The position numbers were made by a program, and so were the translations under genes. From an uncultured Aquimarina sp. (GTDB lineage: Bacteria > Bacteroidota > Bacteroidia > Flavobacteriales > Flavobacteriaceae): a stretch of DNA of 64,000 nucleotides. The stretch is from NCBI GenBank assembly GCA_947501475.1, contig CANMWA010000004.1, positions 62,001 to 126,000 of the forward strand. The letters are read 5' to 3'. The notes under the pieces were generated by a model. It was not told where the DNA came from. It saw only the letters and a program-made list of their open reading frames with translations, and searched no databases. Positions 19,149-28,434 of this stretch are shown here, in pieces. Every line of letters begins with the position of its first letter. Position 1 is the stretch's first letter.

Positions 19149-19688
19149 TTATTTTTTGTGGGATTTCCAATGCTTTTTATATGCTGAAAGAGGAAAAGCA
19201 GTATCGTAACTTTCTTTATCAATACTTTTGTTTTCGTTTGAATCATAATCGATACTTATTTTCCAGGTATCATTTTCTAACCTCAATAGTAAGTGAAATT
19301 GCCCGTAAGAGTATTTTTTTTGATTATCACTATCATTGGTATAAGTGACTCTATAAATACCTCTGTCTGAAACAACTGATTCTGAAAGAATCCTTTCAAA
19401 TAATCTGAAATCAATCGGAGCTGGTTTACTATTGGCGTCACTCCACCTTTTTTGATATCCCTCTAGATAGGTTGCCGCATCTTTTATTTCTCCACCATTT
19501 CCAGAGATACGAATCATATCTTTACTGTGAATAGATGAAAATAATTGATAATCTAACGTCTCGAATGCTTTAGAGAAGTTATGATAAATGTCGTCGTTGA
19601 TTTTTTGGTGTATTTGTTCTTCCTGAGCTGTAATTGCAAAATTGAAACATAATAACGTGATAAAAAGTATGCTTTTGAGTTTAGCCAT
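19149..19688 (-). CDS. Exported NTF2-like protein
   Basis: 179 residues. The signal peptide (about 1-21, ending ITAQ) is followed by a domain with the NTF2-like/DUF4440 pattern: a helical start (FSKAFETLDYQLFSSIHSKDMIRIS), a central YLEGYQKRW helix and C-terminal strands (YGQFHLLLRLENDTWKISIDYD). Such periplasmic domains bind small ligands or act as isomerase-like scaffolds; no specific role can be assigned. The start overlaps the end of the GNAT gene by 8 bp, so the two are translationally coupled. Confidence 0.65.
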   Translation of the reverse strand: MAKLKSILFITLLCFNFAITAQEEQIHQKINDDIYHNFSKAFETLDYQLFSSIHSKDMIRISGNGGEIKDAATYLEGYQKRWSDANSKPAPIDFRLFERILSESVVSDRGIYRVTYTNDSDNQKKYSYGQFHLLLRLENDTWKISIDYDSNENKSIDKESYDTAFPLSAYKKHWKSHKK

Positions 19689-20232
19689 TATTGTGTGTTA
19701 TTTTTTCTTTTATATATAACACACAAGATACTAATTCTTTATAATCAGATAGTTTAGGATGATCAAAATTTTTGATTCGCTGCATCCCAATTTTTTTCAT
19801 GATTAATTCTGATTTTATATTGATCTCTGGAGCTACAGAGTATATATGCTCTAATCCTATTTGATTAAAACCAAAATCAAGGCAAGCCATGGCACCTTCG
19901 GTAGCATAGCCTTGATTCCAAATACTTTTTTTCAATCTCCAGCCGATATCCACAAAGGCCCCAAGTTCTTTTAGGTAAGTTTGCTCACAAAGACCGATAA
20001 ATCCAATAAATTCATTGTTTTCTATACAATCAACAGCAAAATAACAGAATCCTTTTTCTTCTTGCATTTCTTGCATTCTGTATATAAAATCCTGAGTATC
20101 TTGTTTAGAAGGTTTAAAAGGAAAGAACTCCATAACATCATCATCATTGCTTATTTCTGCCAAAGGTTCTAGGTCGCTAAATGTCCAATTTCTGAAACCT
20201 AGTCGTTGAGATGTAAATAGGTATTGTGACAT
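19681..20232 (-). CDS. GNAT family N-acetyltransferase (RimJ/RimL type)
   Basis: 183 residues with the RimJ/RimL-like layout: TSQRLGFRNWTFSDLEPLAEIS at the start, the cofactor strand region FIGFIGLCEQ, then IGWRLKKSIWNQGYATEGAMACLDFGF with the acetyl-CoA loop (QGYATEG). It transfers an acetyl group from acetyl-CoA to an amine; the substrate is not predictable. It lies between a beta-helix lipoprotein gene (21 bp upstream) and the NTF2-like gene (8-bp overlap). Confidence 0.88.
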   Translation of the reverse strand: MSQYLFTSQRLGFRNWTFSDLEPLAEISNDDDVMEFFPFKPSKQDTQDFIYRMQEMQEEKGFCYFAVDCIENNEFIGFIGLCEQTYLKELGAFVDIGWRLKKSIWNQGYATEGAMACLDFGFNQIGLEHIYSVAPEINIKSELIMKKIGMQRIKNFDHPKLSDYKELVSCVLYIKEKITHNNG

Positions 20233-20253
20233 TTTTTCTTTTTTTTAATACGC

Positions 20254-21786
20254 TTACTCAAAAGAAACACTCTCATAGGCTCCAATATCTGGTGCAGTGG
20301 TATTTCTTACTGTTCCTAAAATATCTGTGTTCGAGGTGGTAGAAGTAGCTTGCCCGTTTGCAGCAGAAGTTTCACTAATATTCAACATGTTCTCAAACGG
20401 AGCTTTAAACCCGGGTTCTTCATTAAGAATTATGTCTTCAAACAGAAGCGTATTGCTAAAATCATACAAAGGGTTATCGGTAAAAGTGTTATTAAAATCA
20501 TCAAATCGAATTAGACAGTTCTTGAAATTATAATTAAAAGCAGTACCATCGACCTTGCTAAATAATAATTCGATTTGTTGATTACCATAGATTAGACAGT
20601 TGGTAAAATTAGCTTCCAGCAAATCGGCAACTACTACTTGGGTATTGTTAACTTGTATATTATTGTCAATTAATACGGCGGGTAATTCTCTAAAACCGCT
20701 TCCAATACTAGAATAGTTCGTAAAGGTACAATGATTAAAATTATACCTTCCTCCCAAGGAACAATTAAGGGCTACCTGACCTGCATTATTGATAACCAGG
20801 TTTTCGCCAAGTACATTACCTGTACGGGCCAAAAGCCCAACATTAGAACTGTTATATATCTGTGTATTAGAAATAGTGAGGGTAGGAGTAGATCCACCAT
20901 CATTTGAATCCATTAATACACCTACTGTAGCATTTTTTATAGTAGCATGATTGATGACATGGCCTGTGCTTCCTGCGGTAAGCCATATTGTCCCCCATTG
21001 GCCAGGGACATTACTAAAGCCGGGTTCTAAACGATCTCCTTCAAAAATGACTTCATTTTCTAGAAGTTTTGGATCCGTGCTTAATTCACCATTGATCAGC
21101 AGGGTAGCATTATCGGCAGCAATGATTCCAGAATTTGTGTGAAAATGCACTCTCGCACCAGCATCTATGGTAAGTGTTTTTCCACTTGGGATAGCAGCAT
21201 ATCCAAAGATTACATATGGTTTTTCGTTAGTAAAATTAAGTTGTTCATCTTCCAAAAAGAAACCTTCAATAGTTACCCCTTCATCACCTATTGGTAATTG
21301 TTCAACCATCCCCGCACTATTACGTGATGGAAATAAAAAAACAGCGTCTTTAACAAGAGTAACCAAATCAATATCTTGCTGGTTCCCGGTTTCATCAAAT
21401 AATATTCTATCGGTATATAAAAACTCTGTATTAGCAGTTTGATCAGTAATATCTGTAGTGGTTTCAACAAAAACAAAAATACTATCCTTGGCCAGTACCT
21501 GGATATTTTCGAAAGATTTTCCAGGAATCCCATCTACATTAAGTCTGTAATTAGAACTTTCGCCTCGCTCTAAAGCAATCGTAGGAATTGTAAAATCATC
21601 ATCAGTACGATTATACACTTTAAAACTGTATGTGCTAGAACCAATATTGGTAAAAATAGTATCCAAAAATAACGTGTCAGTAGAAAATTGAAGGTTACCT
21701 GTACTCGGTCCTGATTCAAAATCATTACGACAAGAACTCCATAAAATAATGGCTGTTAACAAAAAAAGTGAGGATAGATATCGCAT
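20254..21786 (-). CDS. Lipoprotein with right-handed beta-helix
   Basis: 510 residues. The lipoprotein signal ends at Cys19 (LWSSCRN). An N-terminal beta-sandwich (about 30-120, GNLQFSTDTLFLDTIFTNIGSSTYSFKVYN) resembles the abnormal spindle-like/DUF1573 type seen before cell-surface domains. Residues about 190-480 read as parallel beta-helix turns (TLTIDAGARVHFHTNSGIIAADNATLLINGEL, INNAGQVALNCSLGG). The C-terminus carries PDIGAYE, frequent in choice-of-anchor beta-helix proteins. It is likely a surface protein that binds or cleaves polysaccharide; no catalytic motif was recognised. It heads a small minus-strand operon with the GNAT and NTF2-like genes. Confidence 0.72.
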   Translation of the reverse strand: MRYLSSLFLLTAIILWSSCRNDFESGPSTGNLQFSTDTLFLDTIFTNIGSSTYSFKVYNRTDDDFTIPTIALERGESSNYRLNVDGIPGKSFENIQVLAKDSIFVFVETTTDITDQTANTEFLYTDRILFDETGNQQDIDLVTLVKDAVFLFPSRNSAGMVEQLPIGDEGVTIEGFFLEDEQLNFTNEKPYVIFGYAAIPSGKTLTIDAGARVHFHTNSGIIAADNATLLINGELSTDPKLLENEVIFEGDRLEPGFSNVPGQWGTIWLTAGSTGHVINHATIKNATVGVLMDSNDGGSTPTLTISNTQIYNSSNVGLLARTGNVLGENLVINNAGQVALNCSLGGRYNFNHCTFTNYSSIGSGFRELPAVLIDNNIQVNNTQVVVADLLEANFTNCLIYGNQQIELLFSKVDGTAFNYNFKNCLIRFDDFNNTFTDNPLYDFSNTLLFEDIILNEEPGFKAPFENMLNISETSAANGQATSTTSNTDILGTVRNTTAPDIGAYESVSFE

Positions 21787-21944
21787 ATTTATAGTGAAAG
21801 ATCTTTATGTGATGTAATAAAAAATTAAGCTGCAAAGTAGCAAAGATTTTTGTCTTTGGCTACTTCATAATCTGATTCTTTTAGGTATAACTTTTTATGT
21901 AGCATTAATATTGCTTTTTAATAAAAATTTGCGAAGATCAGTAC

Positions 21945-21975
21945 TTCGGTAAGAAGTAAAACATTTGTACATTTG
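21945..21975 (+). promoter_or_regulatory. Putative promoter of the lipoamide dehydrogenase gene
   Basis: TTCG at 21945-21948, a 19-bp spacer, and TACATTTG at 21968-21975. The second box matches the Bacteroidetes -7 consensus fully and the first matches three of four bases of the -33 TTTG. It would give a leader of about 65-70 nt. Confidence 0.5.
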
Positions 21976-22051
21976 CTATTCCCGTTGGATAATGGGTTAT
22001 TTTTAATTTTTTATTGAAAGTATAATTAATACGACAACATAATAATCTATT

Positions 22052-23458
22052 ATGAGTACATATGATGTAGCCGTGATTGGCTCTGGACCTGGTGGATATG
22101 TAGCTGCTATTCGATGCGCACAACTAGGTATGAAAACCGCAATAATCGAAAAATATTCAACACTTGGAGGAACTTGTCTTAATGTAGGGTGTATCCCAAG
22201 TAAGGCTTTGTTAGATTCTTCTCATCACTACGAGCATGCTGTAAAACATTTTGCAGACCATGGGATCGAAATTCCTGGAGATGTAAAAATCAATCTAGAG
22301 AAAATGATAGCTCGTAAACAAACTGTTGTAGATCAAACTTGTGATGGAGTTAGTTTCTTAATGAAGAAAAATAATATTGATGTTTTTGAAGGAGTAGGAG
22401 CTTTTAAAGATGCTACCCATATCAATATTACCAAGAATGATGGTAAAGTCAATACTATTGAAGCAAAACATATAATTATTGCTACGGGTTCTAAACCTTC
22501 TACATTGCCTTTTATTAAATTAGATAAAAAGCGCGTAATCACATCTACTGAAGCATTAAAACTTAAAGAAGTACCTAAACACCTTGTTATTATTGGTGGC
22601 GGAGTTATAGGATTAGAATTAGGGCAAGTATATCGTCGTCTTGGCGCAGAAGTATCTGTGGTAGAGTTTATGGATAGAATTATCCCTGGTATGGATAAAG
22701 CATTATCTCGTGAACTACAAAAAGTGATGAAAAAACAAGGGGTAAAGTTCTACACCTCTCATAAAGTAACACAAGTAAAAGCTGCAGCCAAAGGAGTAAC
22801 AATTGTTGCAGATGATAAGAAAGGCAATCCGGTTGAGTTTAAAGGAGATTATTGCCTTGTGTCTGTAGGACGTCGCCCTTATACCGATGGATTAAATGCA
22901 GACGCTGCAGGTATTAAACTTAATGATAAAGGACAAGTTGAGGTGAATGATCATTTGCAAACTAGTGCCGCAAATATTTATGCAATTGGGGATGTAATAA
23001 AAGGGGCAATGTTAGCCCATAAAGCTGAAGAAGAAGGTGCTTTTGTAGCTGAAACTATTGCAGGTCAAAAACCACATATCGATTATAACTTGATCCCAGG
23101 AGTGGTATATACTTGGCCAGAAGTTGCAGCAGTTGGTAAAACTGAAGAAGAACTAAAAGAAGCAGGAGTACAATATAAATCAGGACAATTTCCGTTTAGA
23201 GCATTAGGAAGATCAAGAGCAAGTGGTGATCTTGATGGTTTTGTTAAAATATTAGCCGACCAGGTTACCGATGAGGTATTAGGAGTTCATATGATTGGTG
23301 CACGATGTGCAGATTTAATAGCTGAAGCTGTTACTGCAATGGAGTTTAGAGCATCTGCAGAAGATATTTCTCGTATGTCTCATGCACACCCAACCTTTAC
23401 TGAAGCTATAAAAGAGGCTGCACTGGCGGCTACAGACAATAGGGCTTTACACGTGTAA
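22052..23458 (+). CDS. lpdA: Dihydrolipoyl dehydrogenase (E3)
   Basis: 468 residues. FAD flavoenzyme that reoxidises dihydrolipoamide for the pyruvate, 2-oxoglutarate or branched-chain dehydrogenase complexes and the glycine cleavage system. The FAD motif GSGPGGYVAAIRCAQLG starts at residue 10, the redox disulfide is Cys42/Cys47 in GGTCLNVGCIPSK, the NAD motif is IGGGVIGLELGQVYRRLG, the second FAD motif is IYAIGDV, and the C-terminal catalytic pair lies in MSHAHPTFTEA. It is a stand-alone gene with its own promoter and terminator; no E1 or E2 gene is near. Confidence 0.97.
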   Translation: MSTYDVAVIGSGPGGYVAAIRCAQLGMKTAIIEKYSTLGGTCLNVGCIPSKALLDSSHHYEHAVKHFADHGIEIPGDVKINLEKMIARKQTVVDQTCDGVSFLMKKNNIDVFEGVGAFKDATHINITKNDGKVNTIEAKHIIIATGSKPSTLPFIKLDKKRVITSTEALKLKEVPKHLVIIGGGVIGLELGQVYRRLGAEVSVVEFMDRIIPGMDKALSRELQKVMKKQGVKFYTSHKVTQVKAAAKGVTIVADDKKGNPVEFKGDYCLVSVGRRPYTDGLNADAAGIKLNDKGQVEVNDHLQTSAANIYAIGDVIKGAMLAHKAEEEGAFVAETIAGQKPHIDYNLIPGVVYTWPEVAAVGKTEEELKEAGVQYKSGQFPFRALGRSRASGDLDGFVKILADQVTDEVLGVHMIGARCADLIAEAVTAMEFRASAEDISRMSHAHPTFTEAIKEAALAATDNRALHV

Positions 23459-23486
23459 AACACTATTGTAAATAGTATAATATATA

Positions 23487-23518
23487 AAAAAGCGAACCTT
23501 ATTCAAGGTTCGCTTTTT
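23487..23518 (+). terminator. Rho-independent terminator of lpdA
   Basis: 14-bp perfect stem (AAAAAGCGAACCTT / AAGGTTCGCTTTTT) with loop ATTC, 28 bp after the stop. The A/T flanks make it usable in both directions, so it may also end the convergent CHRD-like gene. Confidence 0.9.
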
Positions 23519-23537
23519 ATTGCAATAAAAAAAGGTT

Positions 23538-23999
23538 TTAAGGAGCATTTTTACCAATATTACCTTGTGCAACAATAGTTGCCAGATCCTCGGGACTTAG
23601 GTGTACATTAATGTATCCATCAAAATCTATTAAACCTTCATAATTGATATCTTCACCAATAATATCACCATTGTTGTCTAATTTTGTTACTGTAGTAGTA
23701 CTAGACCCGGTATTGCCATTAATATTTTCTAAGGTTATAGCAATTCCTCCTCCAGTTGCAGCATCATTTAAATGAATATGCATTGGGTGATCACCTCCTT
23801 CGGGAGTGTTTTCTAATTGTACTTCGATACGAGTTGTTACACTGTCGATCTTTACAAATTTTGCAGTACCTGATATGCCAGAATCTTCAAACTCACCTAA
23901 AGTATAAGTTGTTGAAGTCTCTGTGGTGTCATCATCATCACTACAGTTTACAAAAAGTAAGGGCAATGCGATTAGCATGGTTAACATTAATTTTTTCAT
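23538..23999 (-). CDS. CHRD-like lipoprotein
   Basis: 153 residues. The lipoprotein signal peptide ends at Cys19 (LLFVNCSDDDD), followed by an Asp/Thr-rich tether. The domain resembles CHRD/Cu-Zn SOD-like beta-barrels found in bacterial surface proteins (GDHPMHIHLNDAATGGGIAITLENI and YINVHLSPEDLATIVAQGNIG). The HxH in the first block could bind metal, but a full SOD ligand set is not visible. It is convergent with lpdA and shares the terminator region. The function is unknown. Confidence 0.65.
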   Translation of the reverse strand: MKKLMLTMLIALPLLFVNCSDDDDTTETSTTYTLGEFEDSGISGTAKFVKIDSVTTRIEVQLENTPEGGDHPMHIHLNDAATGGGIAITLENINGNTGSSTTTVTKLDNNGDIIGEDINYEGLIDFDGYINVHLSPEDLATIVAQGNIGKNAP

Positions 24000-24149
24000 G
24001 ATTTGCTTTTTTAAGTTTTAAATATTACTAGTGAAACTCAATAAACCTTAAATAATGTTTAAATAAATCACTAAAATTTTATTAAAAAACAGTTAAAATA
24101 AGAAAAGCATTGAGCAATTTGATGTGATAATAGAACGAATTTTGAGCGT

Positions 24150-24860
24150 CTAGGTTTGCCCCAACCTTTTCAGAACTTCAGATTTGTAATTTCTACTTAT
24201 AGGGATGGATTTATTGTTCAGGATAATTTCTTCATTAGAAAAAGAATCAATTTTTTGGATAGATATAATATAGGATCGATGCGTTCGCATAAATTGCTGT
24301 TGTGGTAATTTGGATTCGATAGTACTAATCGTTTCTCTGGTAATGACAGTAATCGTTTCACAATAAATCTTAACATAATCACTATAACTTTCGACATACA
24401 TAATTTCAGAGAAATCTATTTTTTTCATTCTTCGATCTGATCTCACAAAGATAAAATCATTAGGCTGAGGTTCTATTATAGCTATATTTTCTGTCTTATG
24501 GTAAACTTCAAAATAATTATTAATCGCATTTAGAAGCCTATCAAAAGAAATGGGTTTGAGAAGATAATCTACCGCATGTAGATCAAACCCTTCTATGGCA
24601 TATTCTCTATAAGCTGTAGTAAATATGATTTTAATTTCCTTATTGATGGATTTAGCAAAAGAGATTCCAGATATTTCTGGCATATTAATATCCAGAAAAA
24701 TAAGATCTATTTCCTGATTGTTTATGCAATTAAAAGCTTCTAATGCATTACTGCATGTAGTAATTACTTCAATTTGATCAATTTTTGAGAGATGGTCTGC
24801 TATAATTTCTCTAGCTGTAGGTTCGTCGTCTACTATGATACAGGAAACTTTTGTACTCAT
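24150..24860 (-). CDS. LytTR-family response regulator
   Basis: 236 residues. Receiver domain (1-120) with acidic pocket DDEP and phospho-acceptor Asp57 (LIFLDINMPE), then a LytTR DNA-binding domain (about 135-236, FIFVRSDRRMKKIDFSEIMYVESYSDYVKIYC and MRTHRSYIISIQKID). The start overlaps the sensor kinase gene by 4 bp (24857-24860), so the pair is co-translated and should form one two-component system. Its targets are unknown; the divergent membrane hydrolase gene is a candidate by position. Confidence 0.94.
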   Translation of the reverse strand: MSTKVSCIIVDDEPTAREIIADHLSKIDQIEVITTCSNALEAFNCINNQEIDLIFLDINMPEISGISFAKSINKEIKIIFTTAYREYAIEGFDLHAVDYLLKPISFDRLLNAINNYFEVYHKTENIAIIEPQPNDFIFVRSDRRMKKIDFSEIMYVESYSDYVKIYCETITVITRETISTIESKLPQQQFMRTHRSYIISIQKIDSFSNEEIILNNKSIPISRNYKSEVLKRLGQT

Positions 24861-25927
24861 AGGTTTTGTGTTTTAGAAACGTTTAGTTTTAATTCGACCA
24901 TATATCTATTTTCATTCTTTGAACTCTTTAACTCATACCTGTCTTTGTATAAAGAAGATAATCTTTTTTTGATATTAGATAATCCGATTCCATCTTGATC
25001 ATTTTTTGATGTATGATGAATTGAATTTTTAATATTGAAATATATGATGTTATTTTCATAGTTAAGATTTATACTAATAGATAGTTTTTTATTTCGAATC
25101 TGCCCGTGCTTAAAACTATTCTCTACAAATGGGATCAATAACATCGGAGCTACCTGTATAGTATCATCAATATTTTTGAAATCCATAGTGATATCCAGAG
25201 TATCACTAAAACGCATTTTTTCTAAAGCAACATAATCTCGAATATGATCTAATTCTTCTTTTAATGAAACCAATGGTTTATCTACTTGATACAATAAATA
25301 ATCAAGTAGATTAGAAAGTTTTAATATCATCTCTGGAGTTTCTTCAGATTTTTTTAAAGCAAAACCATACATAGTATTTAAGGTATTGAATAGAAAGTGT
25401 GGATGAATTTGCATTTTTAGATAATGAAGCTCTTGCTCTTTAAGTTTTAATTGAGCTTCTAATACTTTGTTTTTTAATTCTTGATTTACTGTGATCGATT
25501 TATAATTATGTTTAACCAGACTAAAAGCACTGGCTATAAATACTACAAAATATACTGCTATAAATAAAAATAAAGGGCTTCTGGTCATGGGGGCCATTTC
25601 TCCAATTTTTATTCCTGATAAGAATATTAACCCATAAAAAAAGGAAATAACAATAAAAAAGGCCGAAATGATAATGGTATAAAGGCAATAGAGTATAAAC
25701 AGAAGGTATTTTTCTCTTAGTAAGTATTTTGGGATTAAAAGATCAATTACTGTATAAGTGGTTCCTATGGTTACAGGCATTAAAAACAAAGAGAAAGAAA
25801 AAATATAATTTATGTTATCACTGTTGTATCCAAAGAAATAGGTATAACAAAATAAAACCACTACCCAAAAGATAGTATGTAACAATAATGTTGCGATTTT
25901 TCTAAGTATAAAATCTTTGGAAATCAT
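24857..25927 (-). CDS. Sensor histidine kinase, LytS/YpdA-like
   Basis: 356 residues. Four hydrophobic helices lie in the first 140 residues, followed by a coiled-coil linker and a His_kinase domain with the phospho-acceptor in MQIHPHFLFNTLNTMYGF, then an HATPase module (MLLIPFVENSFKHG, with the DGIGLSNIKKRL G-box). This is the usual partner of LytTR regulators. There is no extracellular sensor domain, so it probably senses the membrane or a small hydrophobic signal. It is translationally coupled to the response regulator. Divergent from the lipase-like gene, with 202 bp between them. Confidence 0.92.
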   Translation of the reverse strand: MISKDFILRKIATLLLHTIFWVVVLFCYTYFFGYNSDNINYIFSFSLFLMPVTIGTTYTVIDLLIPKYLLREKYLLFILYCLYTIIISAFFIVISFFYGLIFLSGIKIGEMAPMTRSPLFLFIAVYFVVFIASAFSLVKHNYKSITVNQELKNKVLEAQLKLKEQELHYLKMQIHPHFLFNTLNTMYGFALKKSEETPEMILKLSNLLDYLLYQVDKPLVSLKEELDHIRDYVALEKMRFSDTLDITMDFKNIDDTIQVAPMLLIPFVENSFKHGQIRNKKLSISINLNYENNIIYFNIKNSIHHTSKNDQDGIGLSNIKKRLSSLYKDRYELKSSKNENRYMVELKLNVSKTQNL

Positions 25928-26129
25928 GAAAGATAAAAATAGTTCATAATATCTATATATTTTTTCAAAATTAGCTCATTATTGAGATGAATAACAGGTT
26001 TTATTTGGTGTTTTACAGATTTACAATTGATTTTGTTATAACCATAACTAATCTTGCCATTTGTCGCAATTAAATATATATAAGAGTATGAGGCTCTAAT
26101 TTTGATTCAGAATAAAACCATTATAATTT

Positions 26130-27575
26130 ATGAGAATCTTTGAGTTGTTTTTATTGCTATCCGTTATTGGGCTTTTAATAGCTTTTTTTACAAAATATTC
26201 ATCAATCAAAAAAGGGCTGTTTTATGCTAGTGTATTGTTTTTAATACTTCATCTAGTAGTTGAAGGTAATAGATGGCAATTATATTTGGGGTATCTCTCA
26301 TTTTTATTTGGGTTGCTATTTTACTATCAAGTAGTTGCCAGAAAATGGGTAAAGGTCACTCTGTCAAGTTTTGGTATACTATTTTGCGGTATAAGTTTAG
26401 TTTTGGGAATCATAATGCCTGTACTTAGTTTTCCTGAACCATCGGGTTCCTTTTCAATAGGATTACAATCTATATACTTAGAAGATCAAACACGACAGGA
26501 AGTACTTACAAAACAAGATGGAGATTACAGAAAATTAACCGTACATATATGGTATCCTTCTGATCAAAAAATCACAAACCCTAAACGATATATGGATCAA
26601 GGGTATGCTGAAGCTTTTGTAGAAAGTAAAAATATGCCTTCTTTTATTGCAACGCATTTTGACCTTACCGAAATCCATACCCAAAAATCACTGCCCATTA
26701 CAAAAAATAACCAACTACCAGTCATTGTATTGTCTCATGGATTACTTTGGAATTGTGAGGTATATACTTCTATCATTGAAGAAATAGTAAGTCAAGGATA
26801 TATAGTGGTTGGGATTGATCATATCTACGAATCTTTTCTAACAGAATATAAAGGAAAGAAATTACAATGGAGTCAAGAAAATATAGACTACATGAACAAA
26901 GAATTAGATTTTAATTTAATTGAAAAGAAAATGGATCTTGCTTTACATGCAAAAGACTCTTTATTGCGTACTACATCTACTTATGAAATAATACAAGAAC
27001 TTCCATATTTTAAAAGCTTAGATAGATGGTCAAACGATATCTCTTTTGTGATAGACCAATTAGAGATTATAAATCGAGATCCTAATGGGTTTTTATTTAA
27101 AAAACTAGATATTGATAGAATAGGGCTTTTAGGACACTCCTGGGGTGGCGCTGCGGTAGCGCAAAATGCATCTGAAAACAAAAGGATTAAAGCTGTGATC
27201 AACATGGACGGAGCTCAATTTGGAAGGCTAATTGACACTACTTTACATACACCTTTACTGGTCATGTATGCAGATAGAGATTATAAAAAGTTTTTTACCC
27301 CTAATTTTTATGTATATGAAAAGGTTGCGAAAAATGATTTTTTTGAAGCAACAATAGCATCTACTGGTCATGCAAATTTTGGAGATCTATCGTATTGGAC
27401 TAAAGTTAATTCATTAACAGAAACAGGGTCAATAGCACCCAAAAGAATGACACAAGTTACAAATGAGTTAATCTTGCACTTTTTTGATAAATACATAAAA
27501 GGTGAACATATAGATATGATTCAAAGTTTTTCTAAAGATAGCTATCCTGAAGTATCAATATCACAGAAAAACTAA
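26130..27575 (+). CDS. Membrane-anchored alpha/beta hydrolase (PAF acetylhydrolase-like)
   Basis: 481 residues. Four hydrophobic helices (about 1-110) anchor an exported alpha/beta-hydrolase domain. The nucleophile elbow GHSWGG has Ser337, the oxyanion-region sequence is PVIVLSHGLLWNCEVYTSI, and a late TGHANFGD carries the likely catalytic His. The overall pattern (KLTVHIWYPSD, then SHG, then GHSWGG) is that of platelet-activating-factor acetylhydrolase isoform II relatives, which cleave short acyl esters of phospholipids. The substrate is unknown. The two-component pair encoded divergently may control it. Confidence 0.8.
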   Translation: MRIFELFLLLSVIGLLIAFFTKYSSIKKGLFYASVLFLILHLVVEGNRWQLYLGYLSFLFGLLFYYQVVARKWVKVTLSSFGILFCGISLVLGIIMPVLSFPEPSGSFSIGLQSIYLEDQTRQEVLTKQDGDYRKLTVHIWYPSDQKITNPKRYMDQGYAEAFVESKNMPSFIATHFDLTEIHTQKSLPITKNNQLPVIVLSHGLLWNCEVYTSIIEEIVSQGYIVVGIDHIYESFLTEYKGKKLQWSQENIDYMNKELDFNLIEKKMDLALHAKDSLLRTTSTYEIIQELPYFKSLDRWSNDISFVIDQLEIINRDPNGFLFKKLDIDRIGLLGHSWGGAAVAQNASENKRIKAVINMDGAQFGRLIDTTLHTPLLVMYADRDYKKFFTPNFYVYEKVAKNDFFEATIASTGHANFGDLSYWTKVNSLTETGSIAPKRMTQVTNELILHFFDKYIKGEHIDMIQSFSKDSYPEVSISQKN

Positions 27576-27631
27576 TAATCAAAGAGGATTCTTATTAAAA
27601 AATACTATGTTTAATTTAATACTAAAAAATT

Positions 27632-28057
27632 ATGGTTTCACTTATCTTTTTAATGTTACAAAATAAATTACTTTTTGCAAACCCCTTTGGTCTTCTACAT
27701 GATGGAGGAATGTTTTTTATGTTCCCGATATTAATAATGCTTTTGTTGGTACTTTTTTTAGCTGTAAAAAATGTATTAGAAATACGGAAACAAGGATTTC
27801 CTTCAAAAAAATACAATAAACTAATAAATTCTGTAGGTCTTTTGACACTGGTATGGGGAGTACTTGGGCAATTGGTTGGTTTGGTAGCAGCATTTGACAA
27901 AATCGAACTTCTTGGTGAGATTTCTACACCTATGTTGGCAGGAGGATTAAAAGTATCTGCTTTACCAACAATATTTGGATTTTTCGTTTTTGTAGTTTCA
28001 AGAATTGTGACCATTATATTTACCTGGATACAAAAAGAAGAATCCTTTAGTAATTAA
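27632..28057 (+). CDS. Small MotA/TolQ/ExbB-like membrane protein
   Basis: 141 residues with three transmembrane helices (about 28-46, 66-90, 112-134). The segment LINSVGLLTLVWGVLGQLVGLVAAFDKIE and MLAGGLKVSALPTIFGFFVF resembles the conserved part of the MotA/TolQ/ExbB proton-channel family, but without the long cytoplasmic loop and without an adjacent ExbD/TolR gene. It is likely a short stand-alone relative common in flavobacteria. It lies 56 bp after the hydrolase gene and may share its transcript. The energy-coupling role is inferred only. Confidence 0.6.
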   Translation: MVSLIFLMLQNKLLFANPFGLLHDGGMFFMFPILIMLLLVLFLAVKNVLEIRKQGFPSKKYNKLINSVGLLTLVWGVLGQLVGLVAAFDKIELLGEISTPMLAGGLKVSALPTIFGFFVFVVSRIVTIIFTWIQKEESFSN

Positions 28058-28087
28058 ACCATTGGTAATCTAAGTTGTTAGCATACA

Positions 28088-28155
28088 GTCACATTGAGCG
28101 AAGTCGAAATGTATTCATATTTTATGTCTATTTTTTCGACTCCGCTCAATGTGAC
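28088..28155. repeat. Long inverted repeat between convergent genes
   Basis: Two 22-bp arms (28088-28109 and 28134-28155; outer part GTCACATTGAGCG / CGCTCAATGTGAC) are complementary with one mismatch around a 24-base loop. It lies between convergent genes, so it may serve as a two-way terminator. It resembles dispersed intergenic repeats of flavobacterial genomes; copy number cannot be judged from one window. Confidence 0.75.
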
Positions 28156-28194
28156 AGCTAGTTTTAAAATATACTTTTCAGACAGCCTCTTTTT

Positions 28195-28434
28195 CTAATT
28201 TTTATGTGACCCATCGCAATATGGTGGATTCTTGGTTTGTTTACAAGTACATAAATAAGCTTCTTTAGCTTCTGATACCGTAAAAATTGTTGGAGGCGTA
28301 CCTCCAGTTGTTTTGTGATTACCATTACAAAAAGGCTGATTTTCGCTATGCCCGCAAGTACACCAAGCATAATTTTTATCAGCTTCTAGTTGGCAAGCAA
28401 TAGGTGCGTCACCACCTCTTTTGTTATTTTCCAT
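28195..28434 (-). CDS. Tandem CDGSH iron-sulfur protein
   Basis: 79 residues from ATG 28434; the frame stays open to 28464 but the inner start fits the family. Two CDGSH-type [2Fe-2S] sites follow each other. The first has Cys25, Cys27, Cys36 and His40 in CTCGHSENQPFCNGNH, with Asn for the usual Asp before Gly. The second has Cys62, Cys64, Cys73 and His77 in CTCKQTKNPPYCDGSH and is canonical. Each binds a redox-active 3Cys-1His cluster. Bacterial members are soluble; the function is unsettled, with roles suggested in iron/ROS homeostasis. Confidence 0.9.
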   Translation of the reverse strand: MENNKRGGDAPIACQLEADKNYAWCTCGHSENQPFCNGNHKTTGGTPPTIFTVSEAKEAYLCTCKQTKNPPYCDGSHKN

